Positions 54,032-62,467 of a stretch of DNA of 64,000 nt are shown here, piece by piece. Made by a program: the position numbers and the translations under genes. The number at the start of each line of letters is the position of its first letter. Within the stretch, counting starts at the first letter, position 1. The notes beneath the pieces were generated by a model. The model made no database searches, had not been told where the DNA came from, and saw only the letters and a program-made list of their open reading frames with translations. The stretch comes from Halorubellus litoreus. GTDB taxonomy: Archaea > Halobacteriota > Halobacteria > Halobacteriales > Natrialbaceae. The stretch is taken from contig NZ_JAZAQL010000002.1 of NCBI RefSeq assembly GCF_037081675.1, positions 186,001-250,000 on the forward strand, written 5' to 3'.

Positions 54032-54620
54032 ACAGCACGTTAACCTCCGAACTCGCAAATATGCTTGGGACCGTGGGGTGCTTGATAGGGTCGGGCTCGG
54101 CGATCAAACACGGCTTCGTATGTTTCTTTGTCCGGAGTGTGGATCGACGCGGCACTATGCTCCGTTTTCTGGTAGCACATAGGAACCGTTGCCTACATTT
54201 TGCAAGATACCGTTCTGTATCTAACGATAGCTTGGACTCGACACCGTCGGTGTATGAAATCTTCCATGACACGCTCCTCACTCCTAATTGAGTATCAGCG
54301 AATGAAGACCCCCATTTAGGCGATGAAGAGACGATAGGCCAATTCGAACTTGTCTGCCAATAGTGATTGAAGATTGGCCAACTCAGCAAGCAGTGTAGAA
54401 ATAGACGTCGAGAGCGCGTCGAATGGCCCTTTTCTGCTGGATCCCATAAGGACTAGTCAGAGATAGCTAAGAGCGTGCGAAAGAAGAACGAGATAATTCA
54501 TTGAATTAGTCACTGAGAGCCAGAGGTTTAAGTCAAACAATTTCATAAACCGGTTCACTTCGAAATGGTCGACGTTTGCCTAACCATCTATCGAGCGGTC
54601 CACCAGGAGGTGGGAGACGA
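54032..54620. other. Intergenic region before integrase
   Basis: About 590 bp without a supported gene. The region just before 54621 contains AT-rich promoter-like sequence (TTTAAGTCAAACAATTTCAT near 54528-54547) and a strong Shine-Dalgarno AGGAGGTG at 54606-54613, so the first integrase is not leaderless. Confidence 0.45.
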
Positions 54621-55739
54621 ATGACGATTTATAAAGAAAATGGGTCAGTCGTCTCTGACGAGGAGTTACGTCCACTGAACAACCGACAAACTGAGATATA
54701 CAAATCAAAACTAGAAGGGTTCGCTGACTACCTCCTCACTCAGGGGAAGGTCCCGAAGAAAAATATTGGCTACGCGGAGCGGTCTGTCAAAATAAGAATC
54801 AATCGATTCCATCGGGTCATGAAGTGGACCTGGAACAATAGTGAGAATCCATCGATTGAGTTTCTCAGAAGCAATGGTGATTCGGTGAATCAAGCTTTGG
54901 AAACGGATTCACTGAGACGGTATGACGGTGAGCGCTATCCTGGCGGCACGAAACGAAAATTCAACGATATGTTGAATAACTGGTTTGCGTTTCAGTCCGT
55001 TGAGTGGGAGCCTGAATACGAATTTAGGGATCAGGAGCCACAAAACCAACCTGACCCGTTCCGGAGAACGGAGCTCAAACAACTGTGGGAAGCTTCGCTC
55101 ACATTCAAATCAATTCCGAGTTACAACAATTTGACTCCGCAGGAACGGCATCGGTGGAAAGCCCATATAGCCCAAGAACTCGGAAAACCCAAGAAGAAGG
55201 TTCAGCCCGATGATTGGGACCGGATTAACAATTGTTGGAAGATCCCTTCAATTGTCCGCACAACGCGATCACAGGGCTGGAGACCAGATCTCATCGGGAG
55301 AATGAAGGTAGATTGGTATGATCCCGACTCTCAAACGGTTCATATCCCTGCAGGTGAGGCCCCGAAGAACGATTCGTCGTGGAACCCTGAACTGACCGAT
55401 GAAGGTGCAGAAACTCTTGAAAACTGGTTAGAGCAACGAAAACTCAGGGAGATCTACGACGGCCGAGATGAGATCTGGCTCACTCGGGAAGGAAACCCCT
55501 ACAGCTCGGGTACACTGAACGATTTGCTCGACAGGCTCATTGAGGAAGCGGGCATCAATGAACGTGGCCGAAAGATAGTGTGGTATTCCTTTAGACATGC
55601 AGTGGGGACCTACGTCTATGAAGAGTTCAAAAGCCGGGAGATCGTCGCGGAGCAGCTCCGACAAAAAAGCAAGGAATCAGCGAGCCAATATATTCATCCG
55701 CTCCCTGAGACCAAGCGAGAAGCTTCCAACGTCCTGTGA
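54621..55739 (+). CDS. Tyrosine recombinase paralogue with altered active site
   Basis: A 372-aa integrase-like protein. An N-terminal SAM-like core-binding domain (about 40-150) leads to the catalytic domain: first Arg in TTRSQGWRPDLIGRMK (about 222), TREGNPYSSGTLNDLLDRL, the box II region VWYSFRHAVGTYVYEE (about 330) with its Arg, LRQKSKESASQYIHP with the Tyr (about 357). In the LxH position a Gln replaces the usual His (LRQKS against LRHKS in the neighbour), so activity may be weak or it may be a directionality factor. It is clearly homologous to the other integrase, with which it converges with 8 bp between stops. A good ribosome binding site supports ATG 54621. Confidence 0.8.
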   Translation: MTIYKENGSVVSDEELRPLNNRQTEIYKSKLEGFADYLLTQGKVPKKNIGYAERSVKIRINRFHRVMKWTWNNSENPSIEFLRSNGDSVNQALETDSLRRYDGERYPGGTKRKFNDMLNNWFAFQSVEWEPEYEFRDQEPQNQPDPFRRTELKQLWEASLTFKSIPSYNNLTPQERHRWKAHIAQELGKPKKKVQPDDWDRINNCWKIPSIVRTTRSQGWRPDLIGRMKVDWYDPDSQTVHIPAGEAPKNDSSWNPELTDEGAETLENWLEQRKLREIYDGRDEIWLTREGNPYSSGTLNDLLDRLIEEAGINERGRKIVWYSFRHAVGTYVYEEFKSREIVAEQLRQKSKESASQYIHPLPETKREASNVL

Positions 55740-55747
55740 GAGTGCTG

Positions 55748-56851
55748 TTATCCCATCCGATCAAGCGCGTCCTGTCGGTCCTCCACCGGCGTTTGATCGT
55801 ATTTCATAGTGGTCTCGGCACTCTTGTGTCGTAGTTGGGCCTGCGCTGCAGCCAAGTCCTCTTCGCGGGTCATGTACGTACCTACGGAATGTCTAATCGC
55901 ATACCAACTCATCTGCCGGTGTTCGGTGTCGATGTCGGCAATCTCGCACAGGCGATGCAACAGATATCGAAGCGCTGAAACGCCGAACGGATTCCCCTCA
56001 CGAGTTAACCAGATACTCTCTGTGTCATCGTACTCGGGATACGCTCGACGTTCTTGACACCACCGAGATAGCATCTCCGCTGTTCGATCCCGTAGCCCGA
56101 CAACCCAATGTTCGCGGTTCTTGGCGCTTTCTTCCTTCGGGATTCGTAGTACACTGTTATCGGTATCAATCCAGGATGTCGTCGACCGTTCGACCTCGGT
56201 CGGCCGTAATCCAGCGTCGAGACTCGTCCACACGAGGGAGGGAATTTTCCATCCGTTGGCACGCTCCCAATCCTCGGGTACTACATTTGATTTCGGTTTC
56301 TCGAATCGTTGGGCCAGGTGCTGCTTCCAGCGGTCGCGTTCAGCGGGTACCAGATTGTTGTAAGAGGGGATCGAGCCATACTCAAGCGCAGCATCACTAA
56401 TCGCTCCTCTCTCTTCCTTGGTGAGATAATCTCGGGGCTGCGTACTGCTATCGGCAGCAAAGGTGATCTCGGGCTCCCACTGTCCTTTTCCTCGTTCGTG
56501 ACGCAACCACTTGTAGAGCATCTTCACCGACTTCTGGCAGTTCCGTTTGTGGGTCGCGCTCACATCACGGTGAGCAAGATGGTCCATCCAAGCATCAGCA
56601 TGGTCGTGGGTGAGATTCGCGGTATATCCACCTTCCATCTCCCACACGAATCGGTAGAATCGATCCATGCGATATGAACGGGGCTTGACTGTGCCCCCGG
56701 CATAGCCCGCTGCCTCGTCTGGTTTCTTTCCGTATGTCAGCAACCATCGGAGGCAGTCCTCGCGCTCGGATCGATAGTCCAGTAGCTGTCGTTGGTTCAG
56801 GAAGGACTCCGCGTTCTCAGTGACCACCGGGTACTCATTGAGGTCAAGCAT
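55748..56851 (-). CDS. Tyrosine recombinase (integrase of the element)
   Basis: A 367-aa site-specific recombinase, the likely enzyme for integration at tRNA-Glu. Core-binding domain at about 20-130 (RMDRFYRFVWEMEGGYTANL). Catalytic residues: Arg in TSLDAGLRPTEVERS (about 220), box II Arg-His in MSWYAIRHSVGTYM (about 320), His in AQLRHKSAETTMKYDQ (about 342) and the nucleophilic Tyr in the same segment (about 350). As in many archaeal integrases the first His of HxxR is Tyr (WYAIRH). It sits 245 bp from the tRNA, the usual place for tRNA-targeted elements. Start ATG 56851. Confidence 0.9.
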   Translation of the reverse strand: MLDLNEYPVVTENAESFLNQRQLLDYRSEREDCLRWLLTYGKKPDEAAGYAGGTVKPRSYRMDRFYRFVWEMEGGYTANLTHDHADAWMDHLAHRDVSATHKRNCQKSVKMLYKWLRHERGKGQWEPEITFAADSSTQPRDYLTKEERGAISDAALEYGSIPSYNNLVPAERDRWKQHLAQRFEKPKSNVVPEDWERANGWKIPSLVWTSLDAGLRPTEVERSTTSWIDTDNSVLRIPKEESAKNREHWVVGLRDRTAEMLSRWCQERRAYPEYDDTESIWLTREGNPFGVSALRYLLHRLCEIADIDTEHRQMSWYAIRHSVGTYMTREEDLAAAQAQLRHKSAETTMKYDQTPVEDRQDALDRMG

Positions 56852-57095
56852 TGGGGGCCTGCCCTCCGGCGGTTCGATGCGGGTCCTGTGAGTCTATTCG
56901 TAGTGACCTAATTCTGCAATCGCAGGACTGCGACGGGTGTTCGGGCCGTTCCTGCGAGTCCAATAGGTTGGCAATATTGGGAAACCGCAAGACGGCGCGG
57001 CTGTGTGTGAATCCTTCGAGTTGGCTTGGTCTGAGCATTTGGTGATCGCTCCTGAGTCTAGCAAGCCAAAACCGCAAGAAGACGACCGAATTGGA
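56852..57095. other. Integrase-to-tRNA spacer
   Basis: About 245 bp between the integrase start and the tRNA 3' end. It likely holds the integrase promoter and arm-type recombinase sites. I see short inverted pieces such as GACTGCGACGGGTGT but no repeat I can assign. Confidence 0.35.
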
Positions 57096-57137
57096 TGCTC
57101 CGTCAGGGATTCGAACCCTGGTCCTTGCCGTGAGAGG
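57096..57137. repeat. Right attachment site within tRNA-Glu
   Basis: The 42-bp partner of 5819-5860, lying inside the tRNA gene, so integration keeps the tRNA functional. Confidence 0.85.
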
Positions 57138-57170
57138 GCAAGATGATTGGCCGGACTACACCAACGGAGC
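57096..57170 (-). tRNA. tRNA-Glu (CTC)
   Basis: Reading the minus strand, GCTCCGTTGGTGTAGTCCGG opens the acceptor and D arm, the anticodon stem-loop TTGCC-CTCTCAC-GGCAA gives anticodon CTC, the T arm holds GGTTCGAATCC, and the acceptor closes as ACGGAGC with discriminator A. Length is 75 nt and CCA is not encoded. It is the integration target: the last 42 nt form the repeat duplicated at 5819-5860. Confidence 0.95.
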
Positions 57171-57240
57171 GGTGTGTGCACTCTGTGGTAGTTGGTGGGT
57201 ACGTTTAACGGTTCTGTTTCGGCGGTGCTGTGTGTGGGTT

Positions 57241-58485
57241 TCACGTGTCCTGGTCGTCGTCGTCGAAGGGGGAGCCGGCGACGTCGGGTTCGTGGCCGTC
57301 GAGGCTGACGATGTTTTCGCGGCCGACGCGGAGTTTGGAGATCTGGTTGTCGTCTTCCATGTCGGAGAGGAGCATGCTGACCTTCGATTTCGACCAGCCG
57401 GTTTCGTCGACGATGTTGACTTGGCGCATGCGGCCGCCGTGGTCTTCGAGGAGGGAGATGACGCGGTCTTCGTCGGTGAGGAGTTCTTCGTCGGTGACGG
57501 CGGGTTCGGCGCTCGTCGAGCTCGCTTCGCTCGTGGTTGCTTCACCCGTGGTGGCCTCCGTTCCACCTGCGTCAGCCTCTACGGTCCCGGTTGGCGCATC
57601 GCCGCGGGTGTCGTCGTCGGTGGTGACGAGGTCGCCGCCGTATTCGCGGTAGGCGAAGGCGGCGACGAGGACGGCGACGAGTGCGAGTGCGAGCATGGGG
57701 AGCATGCCGAGGCCGTCGCCGTCGCTGTTGCCGGGGTTGGTCGTTCCACCATCGCCGCCGTCACTGCCGTCGCCACCGTCGCCGCCGCCATCGCTCGTGG
57801 TGGTGGGCGCGCTCGCGGGTTCGAGGACGGCGCGTGGGCGTTCGTCGCTGAAGTCGCGTTCGCCTTGCCAGGTGACGGAGTCGCTGGCGGCGAGGGTGTC
57901 GCCGGACGCTGCGCCGTCGGGGTCGACGCTCGCGAATTGCAGGTTCTCGCCGTGGGCGAAGACGAGTGATTGTTTGGGGCCGAGGTAGATGCCGCCGTCG
58001 AAGACGTCGCCGACGACGATCCGGCCGTCGTCGCGGACGACGGCGAACGCGTGCCATTGGAAGGAGAGTTCGAGGATGCCGATGGTGTTGAAGCGTTCTT
58101 CGATGCGCGCGCTCCGGCGGAAGTTGGTGGCTTGCATGTCGCGGCCGGTGGCGTTCCGGCCGGCGGCGGTGAGGGCGTCCGCGCGCGCCTGGAAGTCGCT
58201 GTAGAGGTCGGTGCTCTGGTTCTCGAAGCGCGTGGCGTACGTCTCGAACTGGTCGCGTTCGGTGTCGTTGGTGAGCCGGCGTTCGTACCTGATGGTGAAC
58301 GTCGCGCTCCCGTTCTCGTGGGTCGTGATGAGGAACGTCGTGCTGTCGAACGACTGCGCGGTCGACGGTTCGGTTGCGTTCACTTGCGCTGCTGCTCGCG
58401 GTTGGTTCGGGTCGACGACGAGGGACCCGGCGACTACGAGCGACAGCACGAGCGCGACGACGACGAGGCGGCTCACCCGACGCAT
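57241..58485 (-). CDS. Membrane-anchored winged-helix regulator (DUF7345/DUF7343-like)
   Basis: A 414-aa protein. A signal peptide (about 1-33: RLVVVALVLSLVVAGSLVVD) leads to an extracytoplasmic beta-rich domain (about 40-210; SFDSTTFLITTHENGSATFT). A Gly/Asp-rich linker (about 228-255) precedes one transmembrane helix (GMLPMLALALVAVLVAAFAY, about 258-277), an acidic linker, then a cytoplasmic winged helix near 340-395 (DEDRVISLLEDHGGRMRQVN with WSKSKVSMLLSDMEDDNQIS). It is a typical haloarchaeal one-component sensor that would carry an outside signal to gene control. It is the first chromosomal gene beyond the tRNA. Confidence 0.8.
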   Translation of the reverse strand: MRRVSRLVVVALVLSLVVAGSLVVDPNQPRAAAQVNATEPSTAQSFDSTTFLITTHENGSATFTIRYERRLTNDTERDQFETYATRFENQSTDLYSDFQARADALTAAGRNATGRDMQATNFRRSARIEERFNTIGILELSFQWHAFAVVRDDGRIVVGDVFDGGIYLGPKQSLVFAHGENLQFASVDPDGAASGDTLAASDSVTWQGERDFSDERPRAVLEPASAPTTTSDGGGDGGDGSDGGDGGTTNPGNSDGDGLGMLPMLALALVAVLVAAFAYREYGGDLVTTDDDTRGDAPTGTVEADAGGTEATTGEATTSEASSTSAEPAVTDEELLTDEDRVISLLEDHGGRMRQVNIVDETGWSKSKVSMLLSDMEDDNQISKLRVGRENIVSLDGHEPDVAGSPFDDDDQDT

Positions 58486-58530
58486 TCACACTCGCTTTGT
58501 CGGGGGGTACAAAAGAACCTATGCCTCGCT

Positions 58531-58660
58531 CCGTCGGTCGTTTCGGCTGGGCGACAGCTACGCCGTCGGTCGTTTCGGCTGGGCGACAGCTACGCCGTCG
58601 GTCGTTACGATTGGTCGACAACTGCTCGGTCGGTCGTTTCGGCTGGCCGACGGCTTTCCT
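58531..58660. repeat. Four-copy tandem repeat of exactly 32 bp
   Basis: GTCGGTCGTTTCGGCTGGGC recurs at 58533, 58565, 58597 (diverged centre) and 58629, with unit length 32 bp. The unit continues GACAGCTACGCC. It lies 46 bp upstream of the membrane regulator gene and the period is close to three helical turns, so it may be a repeated operator. No spacers occur, so it is not CRISPR. Confidence 0.75.
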
Positions 58661-59002
58661 GGTCGTCGGGTGCCCGACGCAGTGCTCTCGTCGGTCGCGC
58701 GGCTGTGGGGTGTGAGGGAATGGGTGGGGGAAGATGCCCGCGCGTTTGGGGGGATTGGCGGGCGTTGGGGGGTGGGGTGGGGGGTCCGTTGTAGATGGCA
58801 ACGGACGTGGGTCGCTTGCAGGAGTGCGAGGCAGGTTACGGTTCCACGCACCGTGACGTTCGTCCTCGCATCCTACACCGTCCTTGTGGCCCAACCCACA
58901 TAAAATCACCGATGGAAATTTACAAAGGCGATATGCCCGGTAGATTGCCATTAGATAGAAATAAAGGGAGCGGTATAGTATGTGGTAGGAAGGGACAACC
59001 CT
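58661..59002. other. Intergenic region
   Basis: GC-skewed low-complexity sequence (G-runs at 58720-58790), then an AT-rich promoter-like patch (ATTTACAAAG, AGAAATAAAG, GGTATAGTA near 58971) before the small winged-helix gene. No other gene was seen. Confidence 0.4.
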
Positions 59003-59374
59003 ATGAGACTCAGACGACCAACCGACTTCCTGATCCTCGAAGCACTGCAGGCTCACGGCCGGAACGTGGCGACGAACCTCGCCGACCACACCGGAAAGAG
59101 CCGTAAGAACATCAACAGCCGCCTCCCGGTCCTCGCGGACTACGGGCTCGTGGACAAGATCGGCCCGGCGACCCGGTCTGGCCTCTACGAACTCACGAAG
59201 AAGGGGAAGGTGGCGCTCATGTACCAGGACAAGTACGACGAGGTCGAGGACTTCGGCGAACTCGTCGAGGGCCCGCACGCGGCGGACGGCCCGTCGGCCG
59301 CGGACGCAGGCGCCGGCGCGGAGGCGGCGATGGTGCGCGGCGAGAACGAAGACGAGCTCGACGACGACGAGTAA
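59003..59374 (+). CDS. PhiH1-repressor-like winged-helix protein
   Basis: A 123-aa DNA-binding protein. The winged helix fills residues 1-70: RRPTDFLILEALQAHGRNVA, SRKNINSRLPVLADYGLVDK, IGPATRSGLYELTKKGKVAL. This is the haloarchaeal PhiH1-repressor-like family, named after the phage phiH repressor. The rest is an acidic Ala/Gly-rich tail. I prefer ATG 59003 (MRLRRPTD) over GTG 58982, since the family starts there. A TATA-like patch at 58971 is about 30 bp upstream. It ends one base before the convergent zinc-ribbon gene. Confidence 0.75.
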   Translation: MRLRRPTDFLILEALQAHGRNVATNLADHTGKSRKNINSRLPVLADYGLVDKIGPATRSGLYELTKKGKVALMYQDKYDEVEDFGELVEGPHAADGPSAADAGAGAEAAMVRGENEDELDDDE

Positions 59375-59668
59375 CTACTCGCGGCCGATCGCACCGAGTC
59401 CGGGCGTCGATCCCTCGACGGCGGCCACTTCCTCTCGGTGTTCGACGCAATCGAGACACCAGACCTCCGTCCGCGCGTCGGCTTCGGCGAGCGCGCCGAC
59501 GGCGAACCGTGACTGCACGCGCTCGCAGCGATCACACCGGAACGACTCCTCGGGGACGTCCTGTGCGGCGATAGCTTCGTCGATGCGCGCGTACTCGCGG
59601 CGTCGCCGCCGCACGCTCGGCAGGACGGCTTCGACGGTTGCGACCGCGCGCCCGGACCAGTTACGCAT
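59375..59668 (-). CDS. Small zinc-ribbon protein
   Basis: A 97-aa protein with a basic helical start (VEAVLPSVRRRRREYARID) and a four-Cys zinc ribbon: FRCDRCERVQSRFAVGA at about 43-59 and VWCLDCVEHREEV at about 71-83. It is of unknown function. Such small CxxC proteins are common in haloarchaea. It converges tightly on the winged-helix gene (stops adjacent). Start ATG 59668. Confidence 0.7.
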   Translation of the reverse strand: MRNWSGRAVATVEAVLPSVRRRRREYARIDEAIAAQDVPEESFRCDRCERVQSRFAVGALAEADARTEVWCLDCVEHREEVAAVEGSTPGLGAIGRE

Positions 59669-59787
59669 ACCTGTGATTGCGTCTCGTATACTCCTTAGTA
59701 CTCGTCAGCTACTCTCGCCGGCAATCACCGTAGGACCGTCATGCGAGTCGTTCTCACGACGTGAGAGTGCGTCGCTGGCGCTCGATT

Positions 59788-60531
59788 TCAGGGCGCGAGC
59801 CGGTTCTTCCGGTTCCGCATGTGCTCGTCGTAGTACTCGAACGTGATCGGGCACCACTCGGCCGCGAGGTCGAGCACGCGCTCGGTCATCTCGCGGATCT
59901 CCCACTGCGCGTCCGCCGCTGCGCGCATGTCCGCGACGTGCATCAGCATCCGCGCGTTCATCGACATCACCATGTTCACCTCGGTCCCGATGGGGAGCAC
60001 GAACCGCGCGTCCTCCGGCGGCATCCCCAGATCCAGCAGCCGCTGGTACTCCTCGACGCTGCGCGCGACGGACTCGCGGAACACCTCCTCGCGTTCCGCG
60101 ACCGTCTCCTCGTCGACCTGCCCCGTCTTCTGGTTGCGTCCCACCCAGTCCGGGTCCGTCGCCGACGGCGGCGTCACCACCATCTCGCCCTCGCGGACGT
60201 CCGCGGGGTCGACCTCGTCGAAGCTCACGTACCGCATACTGCGGACGTCGAAGCTCACGTGTCGATGCCGCGTGATCTGCGCCATGCACGACCGACTGAT
60301 GCCCTTCACGGCGAACACGGCGTTCGCGTGCTCGAACGGCCCATAGTGCCCGTGCGAGAGCAAATGTCCGATGAGCGTCTCCTTCTTCTCCTCGATGTCT
60401 TCACCGTCGACCGTTGCCATCGTCTCCTCGAATGACTGGTCGCCAACGAACGCTTCGCTGTAGTCGTTGCGCGCGCCCTTGCAGATTATCTCCTCTGGAT
60501 TCTCCGTCGCTTCGAGTAACTGGACTTCCAT
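59788..60531 (-). CDS. thyX: FAD-dependent thymidylate synthase ThyX
   Basis: A 247-aa enzyme that makes dTMP from dUMP with methylenetetrahydrofolate and NADPH, using FAD. The ThyX signature is RHRHVSFDVRSMRY (about residues 88-101). Also diagnostic are SHGHYGPFEHANAVFAVKG (about 59-77) and the C-terminal VNMVMSMNARMLMHVADMR region with ITFEYYDEHM. I chose ATG 60531 (MEVQLLEATE). The upstream 22 codons lack conservation and cover the promoter. Thymidylate synthesis is a housekeeping function, so this is chromosomal sequence outside the element. Confidence 0.95.
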   Translation of the reverse strand: MEVQLLEATENPEEIICKGARNDYSEAFVGDQSFEETMATVDGEDIEEKKETLIGHLLSHGHYGPFEHANAVFAVKGISRSCMAQITRHRHVSFDVRSMRYVSFDEVDPADVREGEMVVTPPSATDPDWVGRNQKTGQVDEETVAEREEVFRESVARSVEEYQRLLDLGMPPEDARFVLPIGTEVNMVMSMNARMLMHVADMRAAADAQWEIREMTERVLDLAAEWCPITFEYYDEHMRNRKNRLAP

Positions 60532-60617
60532 TTGCGTCGATGGTCGCGGGCCGCCGGTATCAAATTGACCATCGTCCCTTGGGGACGTTGAAGGCATTGC
60601 GTGCCGTATGCTGTCGT

Positions 60618-60983
60618 ATGTCGTACACGCTCGCTGCGGCCAGTGACGTCGAATCGGTGATGGACGAGGACTACGGCGCGATGTGGTTCCTGCGGGACGC
60701 GCTCGCGACGGAGGACCTCGGCGTCACCATCCTCGAGCTGGAGCCGAGGGCGCGCGGGAAGGAGCACGACCACGCGCACGACGGCCAGGAGGAGGTGTAC
60801 GTGTGCGTGCGCGGCGTCGTCGACGTGGACTTCGACGGTGGCGCGGACGCCGACGGCGGGGAGACGGTGCGGCTTGCGGAGAACGAGGCGGTGCGCGTGA
60901 GCGCGGGGCAGACGCGCCAACTCCAGAACCGCGGCGAGGAGCGCGCGAAGCTCGTGCTCGTCGGGACGACGCCGGCCGCCTGA
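60618..60983 (+). CDS. Cupin-domain protein
   Basis: A 121-aa single-domain cupin. The metal-binding motifs are readable: KEHDHAHDGQEEVYVCVRG (about 48-66: HxH...E pattern) and the second half SAGQTRQLQNRGEERAKLVL. It likely binds a divalent metal and may be an isomerase, dioxygenase or sugar-binding protein; the substrate cannot be told. ATG 60618 was chosen over a longer frame that overlaps thyX. It is divergent from thyX. Confidence 0.85.
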   Translation: MSYTLAAASDVESVMDEDYGAMWFLRDALATEDLGVTILELEPRARGKEHDHAHDGQEEVYVCVRGVVDVDFDGGADADGGETVRLAENEAVRVSAGQTRQLQNRGEERAKLVLVGTTPAA

Positions 60984-61057
60984 CCGCGTTCGCGCGAGCC
61001 GGTGCGCGGGCGGCCGTTACCGCAACCAGTAACTCCGTGCCGCCGGTACTCGCTGGT

Positions 61058-61645
61058 ATGATTTCGAATCTCGCGCGCGGCGTTCGGGCGTTCACGAGCA
61101 ACGCGTTCTACGTGGACGGCGAGCGCCGCGTGCTCGTGGACGCGGGCGCGAACTTCGACGTCGTCAGTCGCATCGAGGAGCACGGTGGCGTGGATGCGCT
61201 CGTGTTGACGCACACGCACCGCGACCACGTCGGGAACCTCCCGGAGGTCGTGGACGCGTTCGACGTGGACGTCTGGGGGTTCGATACGGACCAGTCCGGC
61301 GTCGACCACGCCATCGCGGACGAGGAGCGCGTCGCGCTCGGTGACCACGAGTACGTCGCGTACCACACGCCCGGCCACAAGGACGACCACCTCTGCTTCC
61401 ACAGCCCCGACGCGGGCGTGTTGTTCGCGGGCGACCTCGTCTTCCAGGGCGGGTCGTTCGGCCGCACCGACCTTGAGGAGGGCGACCATCCGCTGCTCGT
61501 CGACAGCATCGAACGCATGGTCGACGTCCTCGACGACGACCTCGCGGCGATGCACACCGGCCACGGTCCCTCGGTGACCGACGGGCCGTACCGTCACGTC
61601 GAGGCCGCGCTGGAGTCCGCGCGCGCCGCCGGCGGTCGTCGCTGA
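61058..61645 (+). CDS. Metallo-beta-lactamase-fold hydrolase
   Basis: A 195-aa enzyme of the glyoxalase II-like type. Metal ligands: THTHRDHVGNL (HxHxDH, about 50-60), the His in YHTPGHKDDHLCF (about 105), the Asp in LFAGDLVFQGGSFGRTDL (about 125), and the His in AAMHTGHGPS (about 168). It could hydrolyse thioesters or another small substrate in the cytoplasm. ATG 61058. It lies 75 bp after the cupin gene on the same strand. Confidence 0.9.
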   Translation: MISNLARGVRAFTSNAFYVDGERRVLVDAGANFDVVSRIEEHGGVDALVLTHTHRDHVGNLPEVVDAFDVDVWGFDTDQSGVDHAIADEERVALGDHEYVAYHTPGHKDDHLCFHSPDAGVLFAGDLVFQGGSFGRTDLEEGDHPLLVDSIERMVDVLDDDLAAMHTGHGPSVTDGPYRHVEAALESARAAGGRR

Positions 61646-61651
61646 CCGGCG

Positions 61652-62467
61652 CTACGAGAGCGCGGTGGAGACGAGCGCGTCGTACGCGACCTCGTAGGCG
61701 TCGGCGACCGCAGCGGGGTCGCGTCGGGCGTCGCTCGCGAGCGCGGGCAACGCGACGGTCGCTTCGGGCTCGCAGTGCTCGAGGACGTCGCTCGCGGTCT
61801 CCTCGAGGCGACCCTGGCGGGCGCTGCCGCCGACGACCGACCGCGCTTTCAGGTAGCGGTCGCCGTCGTAGACGCGAGCGCGCCCCGGGTCGACGACGCC
61901 GACGGCGTCGAACCCGACGTCCGAGAGCGGGACCGCGACGTCGCCGTAGGATTCGACGACCGCGCGGTCCCGAGCGCGGACGGCCTGGGCGACCGCCTCC
62001 AGTGCTCTCGCGTGCAGGTCGCGCATGACGTCGTTGAACGCCGACACGGAGTCCACGCGAACCGCGTCCGCGAGCGGCAGGCTGGACGCGGCGGACGCGG
62101 GGAGGTCCGCGTCGGCGTGCACGACGTACTCGTCGGTGCCGTCGACGGTCACGCGGTCCAGCACGAACTCGCGGTGGCTCGCGCCCAGGAGGCCGCTTCC
62201 CCCGCCGGCGCTCGGCCGCCAGAGCCGATGCAGTGGGTTGATGGCTTCGGGCGTGACCGCGTCGGCGCTCGCCGCGGCGAGGCGTCTCGCGTCCTTCCCG
62301 AACATGCGGCCGTCGCTGGTGGCACGCTGGTAGTCGTCGTGGTCGAACCAGTAGTCGTTCCCCGCCCGCGGCTTGAACCCGGTCGCGTCGACGTGCTCGC
62401 ACAGTCCCGTGGAGAACGTCGTCTTCCCCGCGTCGACGCGGTCGCCGCCGGCGACGAGCAGCCTCAT
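61652..62467 (-). CDS. P-loop NTPase
   Basis: A 271-aa ATPase with an N-terminal P loop, LLVAGGDRVDAGKTTFSTGL (Walker A about 7-16), of the MobB/dethiobiotin synthetase-like kind, and a hydrophobic VVESYGDVAVPLSD strand (about 171) as a likely Walker B region. Haloarchaeal homologues are annotated only as ATPases, with no known substrate. ATG 62467 overlaps the stop of the upstream DUF5827-like gene by 4 bp (ATGA), so the two are co-translated. Confidence 0.75.
   Translation of the reverse strand: MRLLVAGGDRVDAGKTTFSTGLCEHVDATGFKPRAGNDYWFDHDDYQRATSDGRMFGKDARRLAAASADAVTPEAINPLHRLWRPSAGGGSGLLGASHREFVLDRVTVDGTDEYVVHADADLPASAASSLPLADAVRVDSVSAFNDVMRDLHARALEAVAQAVRARDRAVVESYGDVAVPLSDVGFDAVGVVDPGRARVYDGDRYLKARSVVGGSARQGRLEETASDVLEHCEPEATVALPALASDARRDPAAVADAYEVAYDALVSTALS

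Larger units (their letters stand above)
5819..57137. mobile_element. tRNA-Glu-targeted integrative element, about 51 kb
   Basis: The direct repeat of the tRNA 3' end, two tyrosine recombinase genes immediately inside the tRNA-proximal boundary, many accessory genes of uneven base composition, and chromosomal-type genes beyond the tRNA together define an integrative element or genomic island. It carries regulators, a putative maintenance module (ORC/TniB-like ATPase plus ribbon-helix-helix protein), a defence island, and an AddAB-like operon. I see no conjugation genes (no VirB4- or TraD-like ATPase) and no capsid or terminase genes, so its mode of transfer is unknown. It may be a composite of several insertions, given the extra attachment-site fragments on the left. 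Confidence 0.75.

Noticed and set aside
53985..54182. Plus-strand frame with a CPECG zinc-like motif
   Set aside because: Its first part is antisense to the 53642-54031 gene and the remainder is too short to support.
58531..58660. Possible CRISPR array
   Set aside because: Repeats are directly abutting with no spacers.
57761..59278. 505-codon minus-strand frame overlapping the membrane regulator and winged-helix genes
   Set aside because: Arg/Pro-rich text without domains, in a wrong frame of two real genes; it arises from high GC.
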